Counted from the stretch's first letter, positions 26,876 to 35,731 are shown. The stretch is 64,000 nucleotides of DNA from Arenibacter sp. P308M17 (GCF_003426735.1 NZ_QVON01000002.1:868001-932000); one strand, 5' to 3'. Notes: a model not told the origin generated them from the letters alone. Program-made: numbers and translations.

Positions 26876-27844
26876 ATGCTTAATGTTGGCGTCCTTGGAG
26901 CAGGACATTTAGGAAAAATCCATCTAAGATTACTGAATGGGTCCCAGAAATATAATTTGGTCGGTTTTTATGATCCCGATGTCATCAATGGAAAAAAAGT
27001 AGCCGCTGAATTCGGTTATACTTTTTTCGATAATATAAACAAACTAATGGACGCCGTAGATGTAGTGGACATTGTAACCCCCACCCTTTCCCATTTCGAC
27101 TGTGCCAAAAAGGCCATGGAAAAAGGAAAACATGTTTTCATAGAAAAACCTATTACCAATACCCTTCAAGAAGCAGAAGAATTATTGCAGTTGGAAAAAA
27201 AACATCGGGTCAAGGGACAGGTGGGCCATGTGGAAAGATTTAATCCCGCCTTTATGGCGGTAAAGGGAAATATTAATAACCCCATGTTCATTGAAACCCA
27301 TAGGTTGGCAGAATTTAATCCAAGGGGAACCGATGTACCGGTAGTTTTGGATTTAATGATCCACGATATTGATGCCATCCTTAGTGTGGTCCGGTCGGAG
27401 ATTAAGCAGATCAATGCCAGTGGCGTATCGGTCATTAGCAGTTCTCCGGATATTGCCAATGCCAGAATAGAGTTTGAAAACGGTTGCGTGGCCAACCTAA
27501 CGGCCAGTAGAATTTCTTTAAAAAATATGCGCAAGTCGCGCTTTTTCCAAAAAGACGCCTATATCGCCGTGGATTTTCTGGAGAAAAAAGTGGAAGTGGT
27601 CAAAATGAAGGACGCCCCGGAAATACCTGGGGATTTTGATATGATCCTTCAAAATGCCGAAGGCGTAAAAAAACAGATCTATTTTGAAAATCCGGACATC
27701 GCTGCCAACAATGCCATACTGGACGAACTGGAAACCTTTGCCGAGGCTATAAACAACAACACTGTTCCGGTAGTCTCCCTGGAACAGGGCACCCGAGCCT
27801 TAAGGGTTGCTTTGGAAGTTATTGCGTCTTTTCAAAAAAAATAG
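26876..27844 (+). CDS. Gfo/Idh/MocA-family NAD(P)-dependent oxidoreductase
   Basis: 322 residues. The N-terminal Rossmann fold has GVLGAGHLGKIH (about 5-16) and the family hallmark EKP (VFIEKPITNTLQEAEELL, about 92). The C-terminal alpha/beta domain carries GQVGHVERFNPAF and DLMIHDIDAILS, where the HD pair sits at the catalytic position. The GHVERFNP type is common among proteins annotated as UDP-N-acetylglucosamine 3-dehydrogenase-like, but the substrate is not certain. The hbd gene follows 72 bases downstream on the same strand. Confidence 0.9.
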   Translation: MLNVGVLGAGHLGKIHLRLLNGSQKYNLVGFYDPDVINGKKVAAEFGYTFFDNINKLMDAVDVVDIVTPTLSHFDCAKKAMEKGKHVFIEKPITNTLQEAEELLQLEKKHRVKGQVGHVERFNPAFMAVKGNINNPMFIETHRLAEFNPRGTDVPVVLDLMIHDIDAILSVVRSEIKQINASGVSVISSSPDIANARIEFENGCVANLTASRISLKNMRKSRFFQKDAYIAVDFLEKKVEVVKMKDAPEIPGDFDMILQNAEGVKKQIYFENPDIAANNAILDELETFAEAINNNTVPVVSLEQGTRALRVALEVIASFQKK

Positions 27845-27916
27845 GTGCCCATTGTATATACTTACTAGGTAGGCCCAATAAATAATAGCATAAAGTTTCA
27901 TGCAAAACATTTAGAA

Positions 27917-28807
27917 ATGAAAAACATAGCAGTCATAGGGGCAGGAACAATGGGTAATGGCATTGCCCATGTAATGGCCCAAAATGGATATAAAACCAAT
28001 CTTATCGATATATCGCAGGATGCTCTTAACAAGGGCCTTACCACCATTGGCAAAAATCTCGATAGAATGGTGGCGAAACAGCTTATTACCGAAAATGAAA
28101 AGAAAGCCACTTTGGAAAACATAGCCCCCTACACCATTCTGGCAGATGGGATAAAAAAGGTAGACCTTGTAATAGAGGCGGCAACGGAAAACACGGCACT
28201 TAAATTAAAAATCTTTGGGGAATTGGATGCCATTTGTGAACCCACTACCATTTTGGCGACCAATACCTCCTCCATTTCCATTACACAGATGGCAGCTGCC
28301 ACCAAAAGAGCGGATAAGGTAATTGGTATGCACTTTATGAATCCCGTACCCATTATGCAATTGGTAGAGGTAATAAGAGGCTATAACACCTCCAATGAAG
28401 TAACAGAAACCATTATGGACCTGTCCAAGAAGCTCGGAAAAACACCAACAGAGGTCAATGACTATCCAGGGTTTATTGCCAACCGCATATTAATGCCCAT
28501 GATCAACGAGGCCATAGAGACCCTGTATCATAGAGTTGCGGGGGTCAGTGAAATAGACACGGTCATGAAATTGGGCATGGCCCACCCAATGGGTCCTTTA
28601 CAGCTTGCCGATTTTATTGGGCTGGATGTTTGTCTGTCCATTTTAAATGTAATGTACGACGGCTTCAAAAACCCAAAATATGCTCCCTGCCCCCTATTGG
28701 TGAACATGGTAACCGCTGGAAAATTAGGTGTTAAATCCGGGGAAGGTTTTTATGATTATTCCAAAACCCGCAAAGCCGATAAGGTTTCCCGACAGTTTAA
28801 TCAGTAG
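27917..28807 (+). CDS. hbd: 3-hydroxybutyryl-CoA dehydrogenase
   Basis: 296 residues, the length of the short monofunctional enzymes. NAD binding site AVIGAGTMGNGIAHVMAQNG (about 4-23). Catalytic His in IGMHFMNPVPIMQLVEV, with the Ser/Asn partners in TNTSSISI and NDYPGFIANRILMPM. It oxidises 3-hydroxyacyl-CoA in fatty-acid or butanoate metabolism. Neighbours do not include other beta-oxidation genes. It is in the same run as the Gfo/Idh and YggS genes, with 72 and 81 bases on either side, so a shared transcript is possible but not proven. Confidence 0.95.
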   Translation: MKNIAVIGAGTMGNGIAHVMAQNGYKTNLIDISQDALNKGLTTIGKNLDRMVAKQLITENEKKATLENIAPYTILADGIKKVDLVIEAATENTALKLKIFGELDAICEPTTILATNTSSISITQMAAATKRADKVIGMHFMNPVPIMQLVEVIRGYNTSNEVTETIMDLSKKLGKTPTEVNDYPGFIANRILMPMINEAIETLYHRVAGVSEIDTVMKLGMAHPMGPLQLADFIGLDVCLSILNVMYDGFKNPKYAPCPLLVNMVTAGKLGVKSGEGFYDYSKTRKADKVSRQFNQ

Positions 28808-28888
28808 TCCGTTCTGCCCGTTTCACCAACTGTAAATTTAAAGGTGTATAAGGGCCAAATGAAGATCAATAGCAAAAAAAATAATTGA

Positions 28889-29542
28889 ATGTCCATTAAA
28901 GATAATTTAAATACCATCAAGGAATCGCTTCCTTCCCATGTAAAGCTCGTTGCGGTTTCCAAAACCAAGCCCATATCGGATATAGAAGAGGCCTACGCTG
29001 CCGGACAAAGGGTTTTTGGGGAAAATAAAATTCAGGAAATGACGGAGAAGCAAGAAGTGCTTCCCAAGGATATTGAGTGGCATATGATAGGCCATATACA
29101 GCGCAACAAGGTGAAGTATATGGCAGAATATGTGGCTTTGATCCATGGAGTGGACAGCCTGAAACTTTTAAGGGAAATAAACAAACAAGCCAAAAAGCAC
29201 AACAGGGTCATCCCCTGTCTACTTCAGATCCACATTGCCGAGGAAGACACCAAGTTTGGCTTTGACGAAAACGACCTTAACGAATTGATTGCCTCAAATG
29301 AGATCGGGGAACTAAGCAACATAAAGATAGTTGGCCTAATGGGAATGGCGACATTTACGGACAATGGCCAGCAAATCAGGAAGGAATTTAAACAACTTAA
29401 AAACCTGTTTGAAAAAACCAAGTCGGTATTCCCCGATCTTTCCCAATTATCTATGGGTATGAGTGGCGATTATAAGATTGCCTTAGAGGAAGGAAGCACC
29501 ATGATACGAGTGGGAAGCAGCATTTTTGGATCTAGAAATTAA
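28889..29542 (+). CDS. YggS/PLPBP-family pyridoxal phosphate homeostasis protein
   Basis: 217 residues with the fold-III alanine-racemase N-terminal barrel. PLP-binding Lys25 in LVAVSKTKP; other marks are VFGENKIQEM, WHMIGHIQRNKVKY and LSMGMSGDYKIALEEGSTMIRVG, with the phosphate-binding GSS at the end. The family buffers PLP and has no known catalysis. Cytosolic. Lies between hbd and the nuclease gene. Confidence 0.95.
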   Translation: MSIKDNLNTIKESLPSHVKLVAVSKTKPISDIEEAYAAGQRVFGENKIQEMTEKQEVLPKDIEWHMIGHIQRNKVKYMAEYVALIHGVDSLKLLREINKQAKKHNRVIPCLLQIHIAEEDTKFGFDENDLNELIASNEIGELSNIKIVGLMGMATFTDNGQQIRKEFKQLKNLFEKTKSVFPDLSQLSMGMSGDYKIALEEGSTMIRVGSSIFGSRN

Positions 29543-29578
29543 CGAACAGGCTTGCTGTTTCCTTGGCATTGGATTATG

Positions 29579-29586
29579 TATCTTTG
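29579..29586 (+). promoter_or_regulatory. candidate -7 element (TATCTTTG)
   Basis: Exact TAnnTTTG match 27 bases before the ATG of the nuclease gene; a TTG lies 24 bases further upstream, longer than ideal. It may start a separate transcript for the nuclease-channel-miaA-gntK genes. Confidence 0.45.
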
Positions 29587-29613
29587 TCCTGTAATCCGAA
29601 TTAGAAATTTTAC

Positions 29614-30981
29614 ATGTACGTTATATTAGATATTGAAACCACAGGAGGAAAATACAATGAAGAAGGGATTACAGAAATTGCTATCCACAAATTTGACGGA
29701 CATAAAGTGGTGGATCAGTTCATTAGCCTCATAAACCCTGAAAAAGAAATCCAACCCTTTGTGGTCAATCTTACCGGTATCAACAACAATATGTTGCGCA
29801 CTGCCCCAAAATTCTATGAAGTGGCCAAGCGCATTGTGGAAATCACGGAAGATGCGGTTATTGTGGCCCATAATGCACAGTTCGACTATAGGATTTTGAG
29901 AACGGAATTTAGGCGATTGGGCTTTAACTTTGAACGCAAGACCCTCTGCACCGTTGAACTGGCCAAGCAATTATTACCGGAGGCGGAATCTTACAGTCTG
30001 GGCAAATTGGTACGGTCTCTTGGGATTCCTGTAAGCGACCGCCATAGAGCCAATGGGGATGCCCTTGCCACCTTGCAGCTATTTAAACTATTGCTTTCAA
30101 AAGATCTGGACAAAACTATTTATAAGAGCGTCTTAAGAACAGAGAGCCAAGGGGAACTATCGTCCAGACAATTGGATATGGTAGACGAATTACCTTCGGA
30201 AACAGGGGTCTACTATATGCACAATAAGGATGGAGAAATTATTTGGTTGGGAAAAAGTAGCAACATTAAAAAAAGGGTCAACCAGCATTTTACCAATAAC
30301 AGTCCAAATGCAAGAAGGATTCAGAAAGAAACCAAAAGGATTTCTTATGAAAAAACGGGCAATGAATTGGCCGCCCTTTTAAAGGAGAATGCGGAATTGT
30401 TGCGAAACAGGCCCAAGTACAATACCGGCTATAAAAGAAGGTTGTTTTCTCATGGAGTCTATCAATCCATTAACCAAGACGGCTATATTACATTAAGCCC
30501 GGAGGCGGTGAATCCAAGCAAAAAGGCAGTAGCTACCTTTAACAGCCTTCAGGGAGCAGAGAATTTTCTACAGGGCATCAGGGATGAATTTCAACTGTGC
30601 AATAAAATAAATGGCCTATCAAAGGCAAGGACTCATTGCTCCCATTTTGAGGACAATAATTGTCTTGGGGGATGTATAAACCAAGAGCCTGTGGAGGCAT
30701 ATAATTTAAGGGTATCACAAGCTATTGACAAGTACAGTTTGTCAAATAAGAGCATCCTGATCATGGACAAGGGAAGGGAAATAGGGGAGCGATGTGGAAT
30801 TGAGATCAAAGATGGTGTTTTTAAAGGATTTGGCTATTTTAATTTAAACCATCAAATCAATAATATCCATATCTTGGAATCCATAATAACTCCCATGGAA
30901 GGAAATGAAAACACGACCCATATTATTTCCTCCTATCTTAGAAAAAAAAAGATCCTGAAAATTATAGATCTAAATCGGTAA
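29614..30981 (+). CDS. DnaQ-like exonuclease fused to a GIY-YIG nuclease domain
   Basis: 455 residues. Residues 1-170 are a DEDDh exonuclease like the DNA polymerase III epsilon subunit: Exo I LDIETTG (Asp6, Glu8), Exo II VAHNAQFDYRILRTEF, Exo III DRHRANGDALATLQLF. Residues about 198-280 are a GIY-YIG endonuclease of the UvrC N-terminal kind: TGVYYMHNKDGEIIWLGKSS, then NIKKRVNQHF with the catalytic Arg, and ELAALLKENAELLRNRPKYN with the catalytic Glu. The remaining 170 residues include a cysteine group (CNKINGLSKARTHCSHFEDN, then CLGGC), as in the UvrC/Cho region. Related fusions are known in other bacteria. Probably a DNA repair nuclease. The channel gene starts three bases after the stop. 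Confidence 0.92.
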   Translation: MYVILDIETTGGKYNEEGITEIAIHKFDGHKVVDQFISLINPEKEIQPFVVNLTGINNNMLRTAPKFYEVAKRIVEITEDAVIVAHNAQFDYRILRTEFRRLGFNFERKTLCTVELAKQLLPEAESYSLGKLVRSLGIPVSDRHRANGDALATLQLFKLLLSKDLDKTIYKSVLRTESQGELSSRQLDMVDELPSETGVYYMHNKDGEIIWLGKSSNIKKRVNQHFTNNSPNARRIQKETKRISYEKTGNELAALLKENAELLRNRPKYNTGYKRRLFSHGVYQSINQDGYITLSPEAVNPSKKAVATFNSLQGAENFLQGIRDEFQLCNKINGLSKARTHCSHFEDNNCLGGCINQEPVEAYNLRVSQAIDKYSLSNKSILIMDKGREIGERCGIEIKDGVFKGFGYFNLNHQINNIHILESIITPMEGNENTTHIISSYLRKKKILKIIDLNR

Positions 30982-30984
30982 ATT

Positions 30985-31812
30985 GTGAAAATCAAAAAGA
31001 GTTGGAAACACAAAATTCATGAAGTAATCTACGGGACCCACACTCCAGCTGGTAGACTTTTCGATATCTTTCTGCTTATTGTGATAGTGTACAGCGTTAT
31101 TATTGTAATGTTGGAAAGTATTCCTACCTTCGATGAAAAACACCATAAATTCCTAAACTACTCGGAATGGGCGGTGACCATACTTTTTTCCATAGAGTAC
31201 ATATTGCGCATTATTTCCATAAATCGACCAAAAAAATATATTCTAAGCTTTTTTGGAGTGGTAGACCTACTTTCCACGATTCCAAAATACCTTTCACTTT
31301 TCCTGGTCGGTTCCCAATACATAACGGCCTTCCGTATTTTGAGATTGTTAAGGGTATTTAGAATTTTAAAGCTGGTCCGCTTTGTTGGGGAATCCAATAA
31401 ACTTATAAGGGCCTTGAACGCCAGTAGAACAAAAATATTTGTTTTTGTTTTCTTCGTCATCGTCATATCCGTTATATTGGGGACCGTAATGTACATCGTT
31501 GAAGGTCCCGACCACGGTTTCACAAGTATTCCCCATAGTGTTTACTGGACCATAGTTACCTTAACTACAGTAGGTTATGGGGATATATCTCCAGAAACGC
31601 CCTTGGGACAATTTATCGCAACCTTGATCATGATCATCGGTTATGGGGTAATCGCAGTACCTACGGGAATTGTTTCGGCCGAATATGCCGCCGGAATCAC
31701 CAACAAAAAAAATTTGGACACGGACAGAACCTGTCCGGAATGTGGCACGGAAATCATGCGTATTGATGCCCATTACTGTAGGGAATGCGGACACAGACTA
31801 AGTGATGATTAA
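30985..31812 (+). CDS. voltage-gated-type potassium channel with C-terminal zinc ribbon
   Basis: 275 residues starting at GTG, which is the first start in frame three bases after the nuclease gene. Six membrane helices: S1 begins RLFDIFLLIVIVYSVIIVML (about 23-42), S4 carries regularly spaced arginines (FRILRLLRVFRILKLVR, about 115-131), and the pore has the selectivity filter TTVGYGD (194-200). After S6 comes a short cytoplasmic tail with a four-cysteine zinc ribbon, Cys250/Cys253 and Cys265/Cys268 (CPECG and CRECG). A voltage sensor is thus joined to a small metal-binding module in place of the usual RCK domain. The stop TAA overlaps the miaA ATG by one base. Confidence 0.93.
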   Translation: MKIKKSWKHKIHEVIYGTHTPAGRLFDIFLLIVIVYSVIIVMLESIPTFDEKHHKFLNYSEWAVTILFSIEYILRIISINRPKKYILSFFGVVDLLSTIPKYLSLFLVGSQYITAFRILRLLRVFRILKLVRFVGESNKLIRALNASRTKIFVFVFFVIVISVILGTVMYIVEGPDHGFTSIPHSVYWTIVTLTTVGYGDISPETPLGQFIATLIMIIGYGVIAVPTGIVSAEYAAGITNKKNLDTDRTCPECGTEIMRIDAHYCRECGHRLSDD

Positions 31813-32726
31813 TGGATAAAAAAAATCTCATTTCCATTGTTGGACCAACCGCTATAGGAAAGACAACTTTGGCCATAGCCATAGCCAAACACAACAAAAC
31901 CGAGGTCATTTCTGCCGATTCCCGTCAGTTTTACAAAGAAATGTCCATTGGGACCGCAGTACCTGCCCCTGAAGAATTGGCCAGTGTTCCGCATCATTTT
32001 ATTCAACACAAAAGCATTTTTGAAAAATATACAGTAGGGGATTTTGAAAGGGAAGCCATTGAAAAACTGGAATTACTTTTCAAGGATAACAACCTCGTAG
32101 TCATGGTTGGCGGAAGTGGCCTTTACATTGACGCCATTAAGGAGGGACTGGATAATTTCCCCACCATTGACCCTAATGTTCGCCATGCACTTAACGCAAC
32201 TTTGAAGACCGAAGGCATTTTAAGCCTTCAGGAAAGACTTAAAACCCTCGATAGGGATTATTACGGTCTGGTAGACCTGAACAACCCACATAGACTTATA
32301 AGGGCCCTAGAGGTGTGCATTGTTTCAGGACTCCCCTACACCTCTTTCCTTAACCAAGCAAAACCCAAAAGGAATTTTAGTACAACTACCATTGCCATAA
32401 ATGCAGAAAGGAAAATCATATACGACCGTATAAATAAAAGAGTGGACATGATGATGGAACAGGGCCTATTGGAAGAGGTGGCATCCTTAAAGGAACAACA
32501 GTCCCTGAACGCTTTGCAAACCGTAGGCTACAAGGAATTATTTAAATATTTTAAAGGCGATATTGATCTGGATACCGCGGTAGATGAAATAAAGAAAAAT
32601 ACAAGAAGGTTTGCGAAAAGGCAATTGACATGGTTACGAAAAAAAGAGGATATCCATTGGGTAGATTACAAATACGACTTAAATGAAATTCTGGAAAGGA
32701 TAGTTCAAAAACGTAAGGATCAATGA
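31812..32726 (+). CDS. miaA: tRNA dimethylallyltransferase
   Basis: 304 residues. Transfers a dimethylallyl group to A37 of tRNAs that read UNN codons. P-loop GPTAIGKTTLA (about 10-20), SADSRQFYKEMSIGTAVP, VMVGGSGLYIDAI and the C-terminal LQTVGYKELFKYF and RFAKRQLTWLRK are all family marks. It overlaps the channel gene by one base and the gluconokinase gene by four, so translation is probably coupled. Cytosolic. Confidence 0.97.
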   Translation: MDKKNLISIVGPTAIGKTTLAIAIAKHNKTEVISADSRQFYKEMSIGTAVPAPEELASVPHHFIQHKSIFEKYTVGDFEREAIEKLELLFKDNNLVVMVGGSGLYIDAIKEGLDNFPTIDPNVRHALNATLKTEGILSLQERLKTLDRDYYGLVDLNNPHRLIRALEVCIVSGLPYTSFLNQAKPKRNFSTTTIAINAERKIIYDRINKRVDMMMEQGLLEEVASLKEQQSLNALQTVGYKELFKYFKGDIDLDTAVDEIKKNTRRFAKRQLTWLRKKEDIHWVDYKYDLNEILERIVQKRKDQ

Positions 32727-33277
32727 CATTAAAAGAACAACCTCAAGAAAATCCCGGTAGGCATCGGGCGAAAAACTTGAAAAATATTCTATTTGTAATC
32801 GGGGTCTCCGGAACAGGTAAATCTACCATAGGGCAATTATTGGCGGAAAAACTGGACCTACCATTTTTTGATGGCGACGATTTTCACACCGAAGCCAATA
32901 TAGAAAAAATGTCCAATAAAATCCCACTGACCGATGAAGACCGTTATGAGTGGCTTATAACATTAAACAGATTGGCCGTTTCCAACCAGGAAACCGGATC
33001 TGTCATTGTCTGCTCCGCCTTAAAGGAATCCTACAGAATATTACTTGCAAAAAAAATTGAAGAAAAAGTGGTATGGATTTCCTTGGAAAGTTCTTTTGAA
33101 CTGCTATTGGAGCGTCTACATAAACGAAAGGGGCATTTTATGCCCGCCGAACTATTGCGGTCCCAATTGGACACTTTTGAGCCTCCGATCGGGGCTATAA
33201 AAATCTCAATAGAACCCAGCCCCCAAGAAATTATAGATCATATAATAAAGGAGTACCGGCAACTGGAAGATGAGTAG
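32723..33277 (+). CDS. gntK: gluconokinase
   Basis: 184 residues, with a short basic N-terminal extension before the core begins at about residue 21. P-loop GVSGTGKSTIG; FFDGDDFHTEANIEKMSNKI, PLTDEDRYEWL and VIVCSALKESYR are typical of gluconate kinases. It phosphorylates D-gluconate for entry into the pentose phosphate or Entner-Doudoroff routes. The GntP-type permease in this window is 20 kb away at 53327, so the pair could still act together. The ATG overlaps the miaA stop by four bases. A half copy of the palindromic repeat starts at its stop codon. Confidence 0.93.
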   Translation: MTLKEQPQENPGRHRAKNLKNILFVIGVSGTGKSTIGQLLAEKLDLPFFDGDDFHTEANIEKMSNKIPLTDEDRYEWLITLNRLAVSNQETGSVIVCSALKESYRILLAKKIEEKVVWISLESSFELLLERLHKRKGHFMPAELLRSQLDTFEPPIGAIKISIEPSPQEIIDHIIKEYRQLEDE

Positions 33278-33369
33278 GCAGTGGGCAGCTATACTCGTTT
33301 TTTACCTCCTGGCCCACCTCAAGATCCCCCATTCCCAACCCGTCATTTAAACATTGACCGGACAGTGGA
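33276..33369 (-). repeat. half copy of the palindromic intergenic element
   Basis: On the minus strand this segment aligns without gaps to the left half of the element at 18049-18130 (about 83% identity over 82 bases), including GTTTAAATGACGGGT, GATCTTGAG and AAAAAACGAGTAT. It lacks the right half and so cannot form the long hairpin. It begins at the gntK stop and stops just before the rprY terminator. Confidence 0.85.
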
Positions 33370-33372
33370 TAA

Positions 33373-33402
33373 TAAAAAAGCACCAAGATATCCCTTGGTG
33401 CT
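33373..33402 (-). terminator. intrinsic terminator of the rprXY-like operon
   Basis: AGCACCAAG (33379-33387) and CTTGGTGCT (33394-33402) are perfect complements; on the minus strand the hairpin is followed by six T (33378-33373). Confidence 0.88.
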
Positions 33403-33426
33403 CTATAAAATTCTTAATAGGGGCGA

Positions 33427-34134
33427 TTACTCGGTTTTCACCACCAATCTAAATCCTTCTCCGTGGATGTTCAATATCTCCACATTTTCATCTTTTTTGA
33501 GATACTTTCTCAATTTGGCAATATACACGTCCATACTTCGGGATGTAAAATAATTGTCATCCCTCCAAATTTTGGTCAAGGCCAATTCCCTGGGCATTAA
33601 ATCGTTCTCGTGCAAGGCCAACAGTCTAAGCAATTCGTTTTCCTTAGGGGAGAGTTTAATGGCATCTTCATCTTTGTATTTCAGAAACCTAAGCTTGGAA
33701 TTCAATTGAAAACCACCAATAGTAAATTCAAATTGTTTACTGTCCGCTAGGGAACTGGAAGATTTTCTTTGGATTATGGCTTTAAGCTTCATCAAGAGCA
33801 CTTCCGAATCAAAAGGCTTGTTCAAATAATCGTCGGCCCCTGCTTTATATCCCTTAAGGACATCTTCTTTCATCGTCTTGGCCGTTAGAAAAACAATAGG
33901 AACGTTTTCGTTCTTTTCACGGATTTCCTTGGCAAGGGTAAAGCCATCCTTGTAGGGCATCATAACATCCAAAATACAAACATCAAAATTGTCCTTCTTA
34001 AATTTCTCAAAACCTTCCATTCCGTTTTTGGCCAATGTAACATCAAAGTCGTTCATTGCCAAGTAATCCTTAAGTACAATTCCAAAATTGGGATCGTCCT
34101 CTACGAGTAATATTTTCTTATCTATTGTTTCCAT
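33427..34134 (-). CDS. rprY: OmpR-family response regulator, RprY-like
   Basis: 235 residues. Complete receiver: acidic pair at about 13-14 (VEDDPNFG), phospho-acceptor Asp56 (CILDVMMP), Thr of FLTAK and Lys106 of DDYLNKPFD. The C-terminal winged helix (about 135-235) has LSPKENELLRLLALHENDLM and SRSMDVYIAKLRKYLK. It is the last gene of a two-gene operon with the kinase, eight bases apart. The gene symbol is given by analogy with the Bacteroides RprX/RprY pair and the typical kinase layout; orthology is likely but not proven. Confidence 0.88.
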   Translation of the reverse strand: METIDKKILLVEDDPNFGIVLKDYLAMNDFDVTLAKNGMEGFEKFKKDNFDVCILDVMMPYKDGFTLAKEIREKNENVPIVFLTAKTMKEDVLKGYKAGADDYLNKPFDSEVLLMKLKAIIQRKSSSSLADSKQFEFTIGGFQLNSKLRFLKYKDEDAIKLSPKENELLRLLALHENDLMPRELALTKIWRDDNYFTSRSMDVYIAKLRKYLKKDENVEILNIHGEGFRLVVKTE

Positions 34135-34141
34135 TATTGTT

Positions 34142-35716
34142 TTAAATTAAAGGTAGTTTAATATAAAAAGTGCTTCCTTTTCCTTTTTCACTTTCTGCAT
34201 AAACCTCACCTTGATGATCATCTACTATTTTCTTTACGTAAGCGAGCCCTAAACCGTGGCCCTTTACATTGTGTATATCCCCTGTATGTTCCCTATAGAA
34301 CTTTTCAAAAACTTTTTTTAATACCGCTTTGCTCATTCCGGCACCCTGATCCTGCACTTTTATAATGATAGAATTCCCGACCACTTCGGTAAAAACATCG
34401 ATCTTGGGCACTTCTGGCGAATATTTCATCGCATTATCCAATATATTCACAATAACATTGGTGAAATGCATCTCATTGGCCAATACCTCGGATCGTTCCG
34501 CCTTCAAATGGGGCTTGATATATCCTCCCCTATCCGCTACTATAAGCTCTACATGGGTAATGGCATCCTCTATTATGTCGTGTACATCCGCCCTATCCTT
34601 ACTTATATCCAATTGATTTTTTTCCAACTTGGATATCCGGAGTACATTTTCCACCTGTGCGTGCATTCTCTTGTTTTCGTCCCTTATCATTTGCAAATAG
34701 CGCAGTACCTTCTCCTTGTCATCAATGATTTTCGGGTTCTTAATAGCTTCAACTGCCAGGTTTATAGTTGCAATTGGAGTTTTGAACTCATGTGTCATAT
34801 TGTTGATAAAGTCTGATTTAATCTCTGAAATCTGCTTCTGCTTTATCAACTGATAGATGGCACTGGAATAGGCCACTACAATAACCAAGGTAAATGTTAG
34901 GGACAAAAGTGCCATTCCAAGAATGGACTGTATAAGGAACCTTTTCTTTTTGGGAAAAGTCAACAATAGAGAAAAATTAGTATTTCCTTCACTATCCTTA
35001 AATAAAGGTGCCTTATAAAGTGTGGTCTCGGAAAATTTGAATTTTTGGGATTTCACTTTTGTGGGCAGTCCCTTGCTATAGACCCCATATTCATAGTCAA
35101 TATCGATACCCCTATTATTTAATTCCTTACTGAGCATCAGTTCAACCTCCTGTTTGGACACCCGCTTATGGATGGGCCTATTTTTCGCCTGTTCCCTAAA
35201 AACATCATCCAAAGCAAACTTGTCAAGATCTGTCATAGATCCAATTTTTTCAAGTTTTTGGACAGGCGTTAACGAATATTGTGTCCCATCCAGACCAAAA
35301 TCCTCTTTGAAAATCTCGGTGGTCCTGGTACTGGTAATATTCCTAAAGGTAGTGGTGTCCAAGCCTATATCAAAGAACGTAGATGCCATATTGTAGTCCT
35401 CCTCCAAAATACCATGGGTATAAAAACGTACTTCGTTGGAATTAATATCACGGTCAAAAAAGAAAAAATTCTTAAGATGGGTAGCCTTTGGCTTTCCAAT
35501 ACTATCGCTAAGCTTGTAAAACTCGTTCAGGTAATCCTGCACCTCCCGCTTTTCAATATTATCCACAACCCTACTCAATATTTGGTTGACTGTATTTGAA
35601 AATTGTTCTTCCTTGTCCGATACCGACTTATTTATCCAATAACTCTGAACAAAGATGATTCCTATTAGGGAAAGGCTCATTAAGACTACCAAAAGACCAA
35701 ATAACCTCTTATTCAT
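34142..35716 (-). CDS. rprX: sensor histidine kinase, RprX-like
   Basis: 524 residues. Membrane helices at about 5-25 and 262-290 bracket a large periplasmic sensor region of about 235 residues with no family that I recognise. The HisKA domain has phospho-acceptor His309 in NNMTHEFKTPIATINLA. The HATPase domain shows NAMKYSPEVPKI, the DQGAGMSK G1 box and the HGLGLAYVKKIVDDHQGEV G2 box. No HAMP domain is visible between helix 2 and HisKA. It pairs with the regulator encoded immediately downstream. In the Bacteroidota the pair is conserved and linked to envelope and oxidative stress. Confidence 0.92.
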   Translation of the reverse strand: MNKRLFGLLVVLMSLSLIGIIFVQSYWINKSVSDKEEQFSNTVNQILSRVVDNIEKREVQDYLNEFYKLSDSIGKPKATHLKNFFFFDRDINSNEVRFYTHGILEEDYNMASTFFDIGLDTTTFRNITSTRTTEIFKEDFGLDGTQYSLTPVQKLEKIGSMTDLDKFALDDVFREQAKNRPIHKRVSKQEVELMLSKELNNRGIDIDYEYGVYSKGLPTKVKSQKFKFSETTLYKAPLFKDSEGNTNFSLLLTFPKKKRFLIQSILGMALLSLTFTLVIVVAYSSAIYQLIKQKQISEIKSDFINNMTHEFKTPIATINLAVEAIKNPKIIDDKEKVLRYLQMIRDENKRMHAQVENVLRISKLEKNQLDISKDRADVHDIIEDAITHVELIVADRGGYIKPHLKAERSEVLANEMHFTNVIVNILDNAMKYSPEVPKIDVFTEVVGNSIIIKVQDQGAGMSKAVLKKVFEKFYREHTGDIHNVKGHGLGLAYVKKIVDDHQGEVYAESEKGKGSTFYIKLPLI

Positions 35717-35723
35717 TTATCGA

Positions 35724-35731
35724 CAAAATTA
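35724..35731 (-). promoter_or_regulatory. candidate -7 element of the rprXY-like operon (TAATTTTG)
   Basis: Exact TAnnTTTG on the minus strand, ending eight bases before the kinase ATG; TTTTG lies 16 bases upstream (35748-35752). The transcript would be almost leaderless. Confidence 0.45.

Noticed and set aside
30985-31812. Reading the channel as an RCK-containing Kch protein
   Set aside because: The tail after the pore is only about 50 residues and contains a zinc ribbon with no Rossmann fold.
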